Source: Lycorma delicatula (taxonomy: Eukaryota; Arthropoda; Insecta; Hemiptera; Fulgoridae). From it: DNA of 64,000 nt. The stretch is from assembly GCF_047948215.1 (NCBI RefSeq), contig NC_134455.1, forward strand, positions 105,480,495 through 105,544,494. Reading direction: 5' to 3'. Under the pieces are notes generated by a model. It had not been told where the DNA came from. It saw nothing but the letters and a program-made list of their open reading frames with translations, and did not search any database. The position numbers and the translations under genes were made by a program. This document shows, piece after piece, positions 45,222 through 57,254 of the stretch (the first letter of the stretch is position 1; every line of letters starts with the position of its first letter).

Positions 45222-45497
45222 AATCCATCGAGTTGGTGTAATGGTGAAACTGGACGTTTTAAGTCAGCTGATTTTGAAGTCCAGGGTTCTTAGTTTCAAA
45301 TCCAGTTTGTGTTTGTTCGGATTTGAATACTAGATCGTGAATACCCATCTTCGGTCGTAATTGGGGTTCAATTAACCACACGTTTCAGAAATGGTCGGTC
45401 TGAGTCTGTACAAGACTACTCGTTTACTGATACATTTATAGTTATATTCCAGTCCTAATGACTTTAATTGTTGATGCGACTATAAATTAAAAAAAAT
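45222..45497 (+). mobile_element. tRNA-derived SINE (family 1)
   Basis: Head gagttggtgtaatggtgaaa (A box) and ccagggttcttagtttcaaa (B box), then gatttgaatactagatcgtg, ggttcaattaaccacacg, ggtctgagtctgtacaagac, ending gatgcgactataaattaaa with an A-run. Matches 62433-62720 throughout. Confidence 0.8.
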
Positions 45498-46972
45498 ATT
45501 TGCACGTGAAGTAATTTTACTAACTAGTTAGGTTTCCAAAGTTTTTAATCATAACACATTTCATGTTATGTAGCTGAACGAAAGGGAAAATGTTGAAGTA
45601 GATGTACGAATGGGATGATCCGTTGCTACATAGTTAAAATTAACCGATATAGTTCATAATCTAGCAAGTTAAATAACCTTGTATGTGAAGGGTATTACCT
45701 AGTAAATATGTTATGTAATCTAGCAAAGTTACTGTTACTTAATGAAGTTTAAATACATGCAGAATATACAGGTAGTCTTTTGGTATTTACTAACTTATAA
45801 TTGAATTTCGATTATTAAACAGATTAATAATACAAATTAATTGGAGAAACAAATGCAAAATACAAAGGGAAATAATGCAATTTCTAATATTTCATTTCGT
45901 CAAACAGTATAATTAACAAATCAATAATATTTTACCTTAGAAGTTCTGTACACATTAATAATGTGATTACATATAAAAAGAAAAACGAAACATAATAAAA
46001 CTTCTACTTATAAAAGTGTTATTACTATATTATTTATCTTCCCGAAAAGATTAACATTTTTTTTTTTTTAATGGCTCAAATTAAAGATTTTGCTCCAAAA
46101 CCAAATCAAACCCACTAATTTTCCTTATTAAAAAAAAAGGCTTAAAATTCGAATATCTGTCAATAAAAGACTACATAACTGAACCATAATAAAAGAAAGG
46201 TGTTCAGTTATATTTCTGACTTAAATTTAACTCTTATTCAACTCATTGATTTATTTTTTATTCAAAGAAAAGAAGTAATTTTCACAAAAACATAAATAAT
46301 GATACTTTTAAGATAACGAACTAATTTTTAACAAATAAATCATATTCCTGTATGCATTTATATTCAATAAAAAATTTAATAAAATGATAAAAACAAAGAA
46401 ACAATGACTCTGGACGGTTGTACACAGTAATTTATTTGGTTATTAATACAATTTGTTAAAAACCAGTACGGTTTTGGGGATATGTTGTTGATATCTTGTT
46501 ATTTCTGTCTGGATTTATTTATATTTTGGCTAGATCTTCTGTTACAAACTTTTTGTTTATTTATTACGTTCGTAAACTGTTTAAATACGGTGCTACACAT
46601 GGCAGGTTTAATCAATATTTATTTTAATATAAATTTGTTTGTTTCAGGATTAAAGTAACTTTTTTTAAAATCTACATCTTAGAATTCTACATCTTATATT
46701 TCGATATCCCCAAACTGTTATTATAGTTCATGGATTAACCAAATGTAAGAGAATCTGAACAAGAAAATGGTGTATAAAAAAAACACTGGAATTCCAATTT
46801 TTTAAAATAATTTCAAATTTTTCTTCATTCAAATAAATATTTACGAACCCATTAAACATTCATTGTTTTTTCGTTGATTTTTTCATAAATAAAATATGTT
46901 AACTGTATCAATTAATTAATGATACGAGTAGATTAGAATTTAGTTAGTATTGTTTTCCATTTTACTTCCTTG
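45498..46972. other. AT-rich stretch without firm features
   Basis: An acceptor-like atgttatgtag at about 45562-45572 precedes 14 open codons (LNERENVEVDVRMG) and a TGA. Too short to call. Nothing else recognised. Confidence 0.4.
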
Positions 46973-47690
46973 TACGAAGTAAAAAAAATATTGTGATCGC
47001 GAAAAATCTCGGTTTTCAGATTTCAAAGAAAAAATCCATTTTGACCATTTCTGAATTCATTATGACTAAGTATATACGTATGTATATACTTATCTCGCAT
47101 AACTCAAAAACGTTTAGCCGAAGGATGTTGAAACTTTGGATTTAGGACAATTTTTGGTCAAACAACTTTGGACAATTTAGACAAATTTTGGTTTTAGAAC
47201 ATCTAGTTGTGAACCTTCCTTTTGACTGAAATCGACGTGACCAAAAGGATCCAAATAACCTCAAAATCCAAAAATTAGGATTTTGGACTTTTTATTAACT
47301 TCACTAATCAGCCCTCATTGAGACCTTTTTCAACAGTATATAATAAGTGGTACTTATTTTTATTGGTTCCAGAGTTATAGTCAAATAAAATTTTAATAAA
47401 ATATTTGGATCTTACAAGGGGAAGGCTCATCGGTTCAATTCCGACTTCATCTATTTTATTAACTTTTTTTTTAACTTAAATATATTGATTTATTAATAAT
47501 TATTAACCTTTAATTGTAAAAAAAAATTACAATAATTTATAATTCAATAATAAAAATAAAAATAAAATATGGTAAAGTATTAAAAGTTACTAATGAAATA
47601 AAATGTTATGTACTTTTCATTTAAAAAAAAATGTGTAAATGTAATTTAATAGGCGTACAATTAAGTTATGTGGCGTTCATACCATAAGTA
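46973..47690 (+). repeat. Dispersed repeat A, fourth copy
   Basis: Starts acttccttgtacgaagtaaa, then gtgatcgcgaaaaatctcgg, the ccattttgac core and ctcgcataactcaaaaacg. Its 3' half is collinear with 3620-4100, including tattggttccagag and gaaaaatatttggatcttac-like blocks. The best preserved copy in the window. Confidence 0.75.
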
Positions 47691-47989
47691 ATAAAATGTG
47701 TTATTTTACAATTCACAAAAGAGATATACTGTTTTATATTTACAAATACAAATAATTTATTCTGTTGCGTTTTATAAAGATAATTACTATATCTTAAAGT
47801 AGAATTTTTAAAAAAACATATTACACTCCACCTTAATTATTATTCATTCTCATAAATTAATGTTTGAAACCTATTTTTTAAATATAAAAATACATTTTGA
47901 CTAAAAACATTTACACATAAACTTTTTGGTTCTTTTTTTTTATAAACGGAAATGTGTTTATTTTTACTTTTGAAATGAAATACAGAGTC

Positions 47990-48260
47990 CATTATAAAGT
48001 TCCCCCGGGACTTTCATAACCTACTCTACTCGTAAAAATAACGCAAAATGTTCATGTAAACTATGTCCTAAAATGCTTCTTTTGCGAATTAAAGGTAGAG
48101 AAATAATTTGCTTGGATTTCACTAACCCTGATGAAATGAGGTTGTGCTAAAGTTTTTTGACGTAAACTAAGGGGCAGAATTAGTGTTTTCTTAAGGTTTT
48201 TGACCTAACAAATCGAATAAAATAGATCTCAAAACCGTAACTGCAGTAGTTTTTTGATAA
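47990..48260 (+). repeat. Dispersed repeat B, copy 2
   Basis: Collinear with 5040-5260; lies 300 bases after repeat A on the same strand, as copy 1 also lies downstream of a repeat A. Contains cgtaactgcagtagtttt, a box also seen at about 11242. Confidence 0.5.
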
Positions 48261-48519
48261 ATCTGGAATCAAAACCAATAAATTGGAGTAAAAGCCGTGT
48301 TTCTTATGTTTGACGTATAATAATTGTTACATTGGTAGTAAACACAAAATATTTTAAAGAAAAGTTGAGAGAATTTAATTTTGAACAAAATTATGCAAAA
48401 TAAATTGAATAAAACAAAGAAAACTTTAAAATATTTTAATTTTATTTAGAAACTGTACACTAGATCAAAGTGCATTATACATACCAGTTTATAATAAAAG
48501 TTAAAAAATTATTCCGCCA

Positions 48520-50690
48520 TTTTCAACAAATTTAATGGCATGCTTCTGTTGCTCTTTTTATTTCTTTCGGGCTATTCATAAGTCTCTCAGCCGCATTCAT
48601 AATGCAGACAATTCATTCCTCTCAAGAATGTATTTTTTTTTTTGTATAAATCCATCTGATTTGTAACATACTCCTATAGCAACACATTTCAAAAGCTTCT
48701 AATCTTTTCTTCTCAGATACTCCGATTGTCCAAGTTTCACCTCCATATAAAGCGACACTCCAAACATACACTTTCAAAAATCTTTTCCTGGCATTTAAAT
48801 TAATTTTTGATGTAAACAAATTATATTTCTTACTGAAGGCTCGTTTCGCTTGTGCTATTCGGCATTTTATATCGCTCCTGCTTCGTCCAACTTTAGTAAT
48901 TCTACTTCCCAAATAACAAAATTCTTCTACCTCCGTAATCTTTTCTCCTCCTATTTTCACATTCAGTGGTCCATCTTTGTTATTTCTACTACATTTCATT
49001 ACTTTTGTTTTGTTCTTGTTTATTTTCATGCGATAGTTCTTGCGTTGGACTTCATCTATGCCGTTCATTGTTTCTTCTAAATCCTTTTTACTCTCAGCTA
49101 GAATTATTATATCATCAGCAAATCGTAGCATCTTTATCTTTTCACCTTGTACTGTTACTCCGAATCTAAATTGTTCTTTAACATCATTAACGGCTAGTTC
49201 CATGTAAAGATTAAAAAGTAACGGAGATACGGAACATCTTGTCGGACTCCCTTTCGTATTACGGCTTCTTTCTTATGTTCTTCTTCTTAAATTCAGATCT
49301 CAGTATTGTTTCTCCCATTTCATCCTCCTCAACTTCCTCTATAACACAATTTTCTAATTCATTTCCTCCGTATAACTCTTCAATATATTCCACCCATCTA
49401 TCGACTTTACCTTTCGTATTATATATTGGTGTACCATCTTTGTTTAACACATTATTAGATTTTAATTCATGTACCCCAAAATTTTCCTTAACTTTCCTGT
49501 ATGCTCCGTCTACCAATGTTAATTTCTCTTTCCACTTCTGAACACTTTTCTTTAATCCACTCTTCTTTCGCTAGTTTGGACTTCCTGTTTATAGCATTTC
49601 TTAATTGCCGATAGTTCCTTTTACTTTCTTCATCACTAGCATTCTTATATATACGTTCATCCATCAGCTGCAATATAGCGTCTGAAATCCAAGGTTTTCT
49701 ACCAGTTCTCTTTATTCCGCCTAAGTTTGCTTCTGCTGATTTAGGAATTTCCTTTTTAACATTCTCCCATTCTTCTTCTACATTTTATACCATATCTTTT
49801 TTACTCAGACCTCTTGCGATGTCCTCCTCAAAAATCTTCTTTACCTCCTCTTCCTCAAGCTTCTCTAAATTCCACCGATTCATCTGACACCTTTTCTTCA
49901 GGTTTTTAAACCCCAATCTACATTTCATTATCGCCAAATTATGGTCGCTATCAATGTCTGCTCCAGGGTAAGTTTTGCAGTCAACGAGTTGATTTCTAAA
50001 TCTTTGCTTAACCATGTTATAATCTATCTGATACCTTGCAGTATCGCCTGGCTTTTTCCAAGTGTATATTCTTCTATTATGATTTTTAAATTGGGGTGTT
50101 GGCAATTACTAAATTATACTTCGTGCAAAACTCTATAAGTCGGTCGCCTCTTTCATTCCTTTTGCCCAGCCCGTATTCACCCACTATATTTCCTTCCTTA
50201 CCTTTTCCAATGCATGCATTTCAATCTCCAACTATTATTAAATTTTCATCTCCTTTTACGTGTTTAATTGCTTCATCAATCTCTTCGTATACACACTCTT
50301 CCTCATCATCATGGGCGCTTGTAGGCATATAGACGTTAACTATCGTTGTCGGTTTAGGTTTTGATTTTATCCTTATTACAATGATTCTATCGGTATGCGT
50401 TTTGAAATACTCTACTCTCTTCCCTATCTTCTTGTTCATTATGAAACCTACTCCTGCCTGCCCATTATTTGAAGCTGAGCTAATTATTCTATAATCATCT
50501 GACCAAAAGTCACTTTCATCTTCCCATCGAACCTCACTAATTCCTACTACATCCACATTTATCCTATCCATTTCCCTTTTTAAATTTTCTAGCCTACCAA
50601 CCTTTTTTAAACTTCTAACATTCCACGCTCCGACTCGTAAAATGCTATTTTTTAATTTTCTGGTGACCCCTTCCTTAGTAGTCCCCACCC
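48520..50690 (-). mobile_element. EN-RT LINE with internal deletion, minus strand
   Basis: 50688-50221 encodes an exonuclease-endonuclease-phosphatase fold: RVGAWNVRSL, then DVVGISEVRW with the catalytic Glu, ending LIIVGD, where the next codon is a stop in place of the usual Trp. The domain continues through CTKYNLVIANT (about 50120), YQIDYNMVKQRFRNQ and the catalytic SDHN (about 49940). 49673-49259 is the linker. The first reverse-transcriptase motifs are deleted between LRSEF and a frame-shifted RKGVRQ (about 49240). 49203-48622 then carries the catalytic FADD (KMLRFADDIIIL), the KTKVM and CYLGSRIT blocks and WSVALYGGETW. The product would nick target DNA and copy its own RNA. Several frameshifts and the deletion make it inactive. 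Confidence 0.85.
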
Positions 50691-50784
50691 GGAGATCCGA
50701 AAGGGGGATAAGTTAAGTATATAATTAATTATAAAAAAACCGCTTACTAACAATTGAATTAGACGCGTTCATGCGCTTTCGTGA

Positions 50785-50990
50785 TTAATTTCCATCTTCA
50801 GGAACTTTCATATTTGTACTGTTTATAACATTATTTAATACATGTAAATTGTAAGAAAAGAGTGATATTTGCGTAAAAAATAACAGGAGGACGTGATATA
50901 TTTTAAAATTATTACGATTTACATGGAAGTTTTAATTAGTGTTATAAATAGGACGAATATGACAGTTCCTGAAGATGGAAATTAATTCCG
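50785..50990. repeat. Palindrome with hammerhead-like cores at both ends (Penelope-type)
   Basis: 50785-50852 and 50914-50990 are inverted copies, each carrying fragments such as acatgtaaat, ttataaca and gttcctgaagatggaaatta. Read outward, each end has CTGAAGA, a 4-bp-st stem-loop (GGAA...TTCC on the plus copy) and GAAA: the order of a hammerhead ribozyme core. The minus copy continues GCGCATGAACGCGTC, giving a possible stem III and a GTC cleavage triplet. Such minimal hammerheads are known in Penelope-like element terminal repeats. Confidence 0.5.
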
Positions 50991-50999
50991 AAATAACTA

Positions 51000-52376
51000 C
51001 GTTTCAGTTTCTTTAAAAAAAAAAAAAAAAAAACTATATACGAAAGTTGCGAAGAATAGATTAAATTTATACTAACATAAATTCTCTAGGAACCATGAAA
51101 TGATTTGCCTTTTATTTCTGTTTGACAATTACTTAATTTCAAAAGTTTTGTTTTTTAAGCATTTTGTATATAATTCCTTTATTTATCAACTAATTAATAA
51201 ACATTTTAACTAATTTAATTTATATCAACAGATTGATGTCTGTATAAAGTAGCCGTAGCTGTAGATAAATAAATCAAATAAGTGTTTTTATTAAATAAAT
51301 GATTTGCATGAGATTTAATGATACTGACAGCAGCGGTTTTATTTCACTCTTTATTAATTGACAAAAAATAGAATATAAAAACATATATACACATATGCAT
51401 ATACAAGTAAGTTCTCCTAATGAGAATTAGGATTTAGGTATTAATCACCTCTGATCCCTCATAAAATTAATTACAACTAAACGTAGGTTGTAAATACACC
51501 TTTATTTATTGTTACAACCATAAGAAATGTTAACAAATGTTTAACATGTGAAGGTCGTCCATTTCAATTTAATACTTCTCATATTAAAAACAAAACATCC
51601 GACTTTATAAATAGTAAAAATATAAATCAGCAAAACAAAAAATATAATAATTATAATAATTGATTTTTTTTTTCGTTTTTTTTAATAATGTTTTCTCATT
51701 CCTTATAGCTTGAAGATAAATAATCTAAACAGAGATGCGGGTAAGTACCACCTAATGTAAGAGAAGTGCAGTAGAAGAGTACATAAAAACCTTAATATGC
51801 TACACGATCCTATAAAAACACGTGTAAAACAAGTAGTCCTAGCAATATAACAACTTTATTATAGCTGAAAATTTAAAACAAAAAACATATGAATGAATGA
51901 ATGAATGTTTGTAGTCAATCTTTAACAATGTATACACAAAGTACCCAGTTATATAAATTTAAAATAGTAGCTATTCTTTGTAAATCTTAAACGTTATCTT
52001 GTGTTATGTAATATTCAAATAAAATACGAAACAAATAATTTTAATTTATTGACTTCAATAAGCTTTATTAAAAATTAACATTATTTGAGTATTTATATAT
52101 CTTTAAGGATATTATTATCCACGGACTGATAAATTTACAAAAATAAATAGGACAGACAATGACGAACAGTGTTTTTAAATTATTAATATAACCAACTGAA
52201 CAACAGTTTTCAAAGAATTTGACTTAATTTTTACTAAAAATAAATTAATAAAAATAATGACGCCTTAAAGTGCATCACAGAGCTTTTATAATAATTTATA
52301 ACTAAATATGATTTGGATTTAGAGTTGCGTACGAATTTTGAAAGATATGTGGGATTTACGGATTAATATAATGTAC
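51000..52376. other. AT-rich stretch
   Basis: A poly(A) run at 51017-51033, a (gaat)n run at 51889-51908, and otherwise AT-rich DNA with no supported gene. Confidence 0.5.
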
Positions 52377-52400
52377 CTGACGATGGGATGAGCCCGAAAC
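52377..52400 (+). ncRNA. Hammerhead-like core, Penelope-type
   Basis: CTGACGA (52377-52383), a short stem GGG...CCC (52385-52387 with 52393-52395), and GAAAC (52396-52400) follow the hammerhead core order, and an A-run follows a few bases on. Conserved CUGANGA and GAAA are intact; stem III and a cleavage site were not convincingly found, so activity is doubtful. Confidence 0.35.
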
Positions 52401-52999
52401 CGACTGCACAAAAAAAAAATCATACCTTCTATATACAAGCAATAAAAAAGGTTTTATCATGCTTATACAAAAATCAGGACTGGAAAGATGATCCAACACT
52501 TCCAATAAAATTCAAAAGAATCATCTGTGAAAGTCTCTAATCTTTTTCTTAATAGAATACAGATTTTCATCGAGCACATCCTCTCAACTTTCATTAATTA
52601 AATTAATGCTATTTACTTCTTTAGCTATTGGAGACAATAAACCAGGTTAACAATATTTATGCCTTTTTTTATTACTACATGGACTCCAGATACTTATACT
52701 AGAAATATCAACATCGGCAATCCCATACATGGCTTTATAAATGAAAATAACCTTCTAATAATAATAATAGTTTAATTATTTTTTTATTCAGGCTAGTGTC
52801 CGAGTGTAGGGCAATTGATGTTATGCGCCATTGCTAGGTACGAAGCTGAACGTACCAAAGCAATTGGAGAGCTTGCGAGAATCAATTCTGGTTTTGATCA
52901 ACCAGTTAATTAGAAAACCGAAAGGGAATGCAACATAGTGATTAGCTTCCTTTAATTCTTAGCCCTGAGGAAAATTACTGAGAGGTTCTGATGCTGTTG

Positions 53000-53705
53000 T
53001 AGATGTATAGATAGAATAGCAACTCGGGTGACTAGGAAAGCCCTGATTAGCTGATATAGTCACTATTAGGAAAAGAATGAATGTGTGGAAAACTCTGTGA
53101 TGGGAAGGTGTAGGGATTAACTTCTCTTCTGAAAGCAGACCAGAACAAAGAAAGATTTGAGCTTATTAAATTTGTGAATATGTTGTTTGATTTTTAAATA
53201 AATCGAAAGGACTTGACTAAATTTAACCGTAAGACAAAATTGTCGTTGTTGCGATCAAAACTTGCTTTGTTGATATGAGGTTAGTATTTTGTTTAACGAC
53301 TCAAACAAAGTAATGATCTGAGTGCGTAGTCTAATTGAAGTTAGACGTAGGAAGAGTTCTTGTGTGAAACCTTCGGTGCTAGAGGAAGGTGCAGGAATCG
53401 CTCTACCATGAATCGGTCAATTTGATACTTGAGGATTATTATCTGTTGTAGGTGGTCGTAATTGGAATATACGAAGGCAATAATAGGTTATGTAAATACA
53501 CGGATGGAAATATCTGACAAGGAATTGGCATCGGTGGAATCCTGACAGAGGCCAAACTGATGATTGTGATGTGTTAACAGGTTTAAAGGGTCTAAAAGAC
53601 GATCTCCCTCTCGTAAAGCCATCAGAGCTAGGAACGGAAAGGGTGGTGTGGTGACCGGGATCGTCACAAGGCGATCTTCTACTGTGGTTTTAACGATGTA
53701 TATAC
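53000..53705 (+). repeat. Copy of the monomeric repeat found at 25145-26400
   Basis: 53040-53500 aligns with 25690-26170 (ctctgtgatgg, aggtgtag, gaaagc(g/a)gacca, tttattaaatttgtgaat, gaggaag.gcagg.at.gc) and 53515-53705 aligns with 26190-26330 (cctgacagaggccaaactga, gagctaggaacgga, gtgaccgggatcgtcacaag). It lies immediately upstream of R1-type RT sequence and may be its 5' region. Confidence 0.65.
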
Positions 53706-53744
53706 AACACAAACCAGTTATATTTATATAACGTTAACATATAA

Positions 53745-55295
53745 CGCCAGAAAAAGGTTTGGAAGAAGGCTGCCACTCCTGTCCGAAAATGAGCTGGAAA
53801 AAGGCATTGACGAAATGTTTCCGAAAGGAATGACGTTTCAAAGGAAGGACACTGTGGTGGAATCAATAGTTCCTTTCTCGCTGTAATTGGCTAAGTAGAT
53901 AAAAGGTGGCAAGAGTCCGGGGCCGGATGGGATCTTTCCGGGGGTCGTAAAAGTTATGGCCGAGACGGTGCCTAGTGTAGGATTGCGAGCAATGATACCT
54001 GAACGGTGAAGGGGTGCGAATTTAGTGATGCAAAGGAAGAATACTGGTCCTACGAAAGCAAAGATATCGTTTATACCATTCTGTTTATTAAATTGCTTCG
54101 CGAAGTTATTTGAAATACTGGTTCTCTGGAAATTAAAAAATGGTGTAGAGATGGCAGGGGGACTTCATAAGTACCAATCTGGTTCGACTTGGACGTTTGG
54201 CGATTGATGCGATCGGGCTAGTGAGGAATATTAATCGATCAGCTACTCCAAGATCGTGGAGGACGAGAGAGATAGGAGCGATCATGATGATATAGGCAAT
54301 GCGTTTAATTAGTTGCCATGGGAAGTTATATTTCGTAAACTAAAATCAAGACGAATCCTGCCATACCTGCGAAGTATGTTGCACGAATATTTGAAGTACA
54401 GATTCGTGATGGGCAGGTCTGAATGTGGTGAAACGAAATTTCAGGTAGACAGGGGTATCCCTCAGGGTTTGGTGCTGGGTCCGGCTTTGTGGAGGATTGC
54501 TTTCTATAACGGTCTAAGGCAGCACTAAACGACGCGCGTCACTGCGCTGGTGTTCGTCAATGATATTATAGCACTTATGATTGCGCGCGAAACAGAAGAG
54601 GAACTGATGGCTGCATTTGAAGAAGCGGCTGACATGATTAGAAGGTAGCTAATAGCTAATGGTCTACGGCCTGCTGAAGACAAGGTGAAAGTGGTTGTAA
54701 AGGCTAGGAGACACAGACTACATCCAGTGCATTTAAGAGTAGGAAACAGGATGGTCCACGCAAGCCTAGCGCGAAGTATTTAGACGTGTGACTGGACAAG
54801 CACCGTTCCTTTATTATACACGTTAAGAAAAAAAAGCCGAAAAAGGGCAAAAATGTGGTTCAGGCGTTCAGCAAAATCATAAGGATTAAGGGCGGTCCTC
54901 AAATGTAGAAGAGGGAACTGTTGGTCCGTGTGAAGGCCAATGAGGAAAAGCGACAGCAGGCTAAGGAGATGCGGATCGATAGAGACATGGAATACGATGA
55001 CCGGTGATCAAGGGGGGTCAGCTTTTGGGATTGGTCGTTGGGAGCTTCTCGGAGTCGTCGCTCGTCGATCGCCCCCTAGATGATCTAGATGACCTTCCGG
55101 TCATCTAGATTTGGATAGTAGAGTGCTTGGATGATCAAGCAAGGGCTGTGAACATACTATATCGTTTAGATCCGGCCCCTGCATAATAAGAGGGGGAGGT
55201 TCTTTGCGCTTGAAAGCCTCGCACTGCCTTCAGTGCGGGCCTGAAGATGGCTGTAGGGGTTTTTCCTCCCCCTACGGAAACAAAAAAAAAACCAT
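53745..55295 (+). mobile_element. R1-type LINE ORF2 relic with 3' tail
   Basis: Frames read GKKSPGPDGIFPGVVK-like sequence (about 53905-53955), FCLLNCFAKLFEILVL...GGLHKYQSG (54060-54180), LPWEVIFRKLKSRRILPYLR (about 54313), QVDRGIPQGLVLGPALW (about 54450) and VFVNDIIALM (about 54550), the catalytic box with the first Asp changed to Asn. NGLRPAEDKVKVVV follows (about 54660). It ends in a GC-rich 3' UTR and A-run (55280-55294). R1-clade reverse transcriptase is the best match; frameshifts and stops are many. A 12-bp hairpin lies at 55083-55110. Confidence 0.75.
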
Positions 55296-55379
55296 GTAAA
55301 AGCAAAACAATAACAAGTTAACTTGTACGCAAGTAAAATAAACGTAAATATCTTCTTCTATTTAATCTTCAATATTTAT

Positions 55380-56475
55380 CTTCTGAAGGCGGTTAAGGGG
55401 AAAGTGACGCAGGAGGAAATAGGTGAGTTGCTGTCCGTCTGTAGGGGCGCGTCCGATGAACTGTGCATGCGGGTCAAGGAAGCCAATTAAGGCTGAGGAG
55501 TTGTCGGCTGCCCTACGAGTCAGAACACCGAACTTATGCACTAAAGTATCGGGATATAAGATATAAGCAATCTTATATCCCGATCATCTAGTATATCATA
55601 TAAAGTATCGGGACCCTAAAAGAACCGTTGTGCATGTTAAGGACGTTAATGCGGATACAACTGACCAAGAAAAACACGACGCTGTAACAGCTGTTATTGG
55701 GTTGGCGAATGACTTCCGGGTGACGACCATCCATCCCGCTTATGGAGAAACTAAATACGTCACGATTATTACAACGTACCGCGCGGCTAATCGTATGACG
55801 GAAGGGAGGATCAAAATCGGATGGGCCGATTGTAGGGCGATTATCCAGCAGGATAAGAACAGATGTTGTCGGTGCTAGGCCGTGGAGCACGTTTCGGCGA
55901 CCTGTACGGGAACTGACAGATCACAGCTCTGTTACAACTGCGGCAGTCCTGGACACCGGCGGGCGGGTTGTACAGCGCCTACGGCGTACGCGATACGTGG
56001 CATGGAGAGCCACCGGACTGAGGGGTGTGTGTCGTCACGAAGAGGATCTCTGAGAGTCGAGCGAGAAACTGTTAGACAGCTCCCTGCGGAGTCATCGTTC
56101 TTCCGTGCTTGCGCGGGTGGGCGGTGGTAATGAAGCACGGGGACTCCAACATCCTCGCTGATAAAGACCCAGTGCCAGTGAGGCTGCCCTTTCCGGGGTG
56201 TCCTCGATATAGGTACTGGCGTAAAGACTGAGCCCCGTCTTCTGGGGCGGGACCCAGGAACGATATACTCGTGCCTGATTACCCTACGCTTAGAGATGGA
56301 GGCAGGCACAGAGGAAAGATCCAACCGGCGTGCCGACCTGTCGTGCCAGATATAGCCGTTAGGCAGGGTGGCCTGTTTGAGAATTTGGAAATTTGGACAC
56401 TCTCCTGGACTGTGTTATACTTAATTGTAAAAATTCAGCCCAGGAGTGAGGAGATAAAAAACAAACGTAAAAAAA
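55380..56475 (+). mobile_element. R1-type LINE ORF1 (gag-like) relic
   Basis: Starts in broken frames (VTQEEIGELLSVCRGASDEL, about 55400), continues RTVVHVKDVNADTTDQEKHD (about 55622), HPAYGETKYVTI, IGWADCRAI, then a zinc knuckle interrupted by TAG (CCRC then EHVSATC) and an intact CX2CX4HX4C knuckle, CYNCGSPGHRRAGC (about 55929). This is the nucleic-acid-binding ORF1 of the R1 group, which coats the RNA. A 3' UTR-like segment and A-run (56464-56473) follow without ORF2. An extra ~46-59 bp hairpin insertion with a 13-bp duplication lies at 55542-55613. Confidence 0.75.
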
Positions 56476-57254
56476 AAACATGAGTCTATAAATAACATAA
56501 TAATAACGATTTGAAAAATTATATAGAGCAACTGATGATGTGAGGTACTAGCAAAAGCGCTCGTGCTTGGGTTATGGAATAAGGTATTTTATTTTATTAA
56601 TTCTATACTTGGGTTGATCGGATTAATATAACATAATAATAATATTAATTAATAATCCAAGACATAACAAATATAATTATTTCGTATTATTAGATGATGT
56701 CCAAAAATAAATTAGAACTAAGTATTAAACAATTTCTGGCTATAATTTGAAAAATAAAACAAATACAACCATAAATTAAACGCATTCCCAAACCATTAAT
56801 TAACACAGAAAAAGCAGATCACAAAAAATATCCTCATATACTATTACTATTATACCACATGTTGACTAAAACATGAAATTAATGCCATCAATTTTAACAA
56901 AGCACTTAATATTTTTGATATTATATTTATTTTTTTCTAATTAAAAAAACATATTATTAATCGTTAAGTTCATATGATGAACAAAATATATATTTATACA
57001 GACCCACTGTTTCACATGTACTATATATATTAATTACAATCTACGCGTATAACTAATATAAATTACATTTTCATCATGAAATGTTAGAGTGTTTTATTAA
57101 TACATTGTAGTTAAAAAACTATTCTGTCTCAGTTTCTCACATGTTTTTATCTTTTCTAAATTAAATTATTCTTTATTTATTATTATTTTTTTTAATTAAA
57201 ATAATTATTTAAAAGAGGAATAATAATAACTTTTAATAACATTAATAATAATAG
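56476..57254. other. AT-rich spacer
   Basis: Highly AT-rich between two LINE relics; nothing recognised. Confidence 0.55.

Noticed and set aside
45222..45300. tRNA gene
   Set aside because: A and B boxes belong to a SINE head; the sequence cannot form a complete cloverleaf and continues into a SINE body.
49239..50332. Plus-strand frames of 65-100 codons
   Set aside because: They are the antisense of the minus-strand EN-RT LINE.
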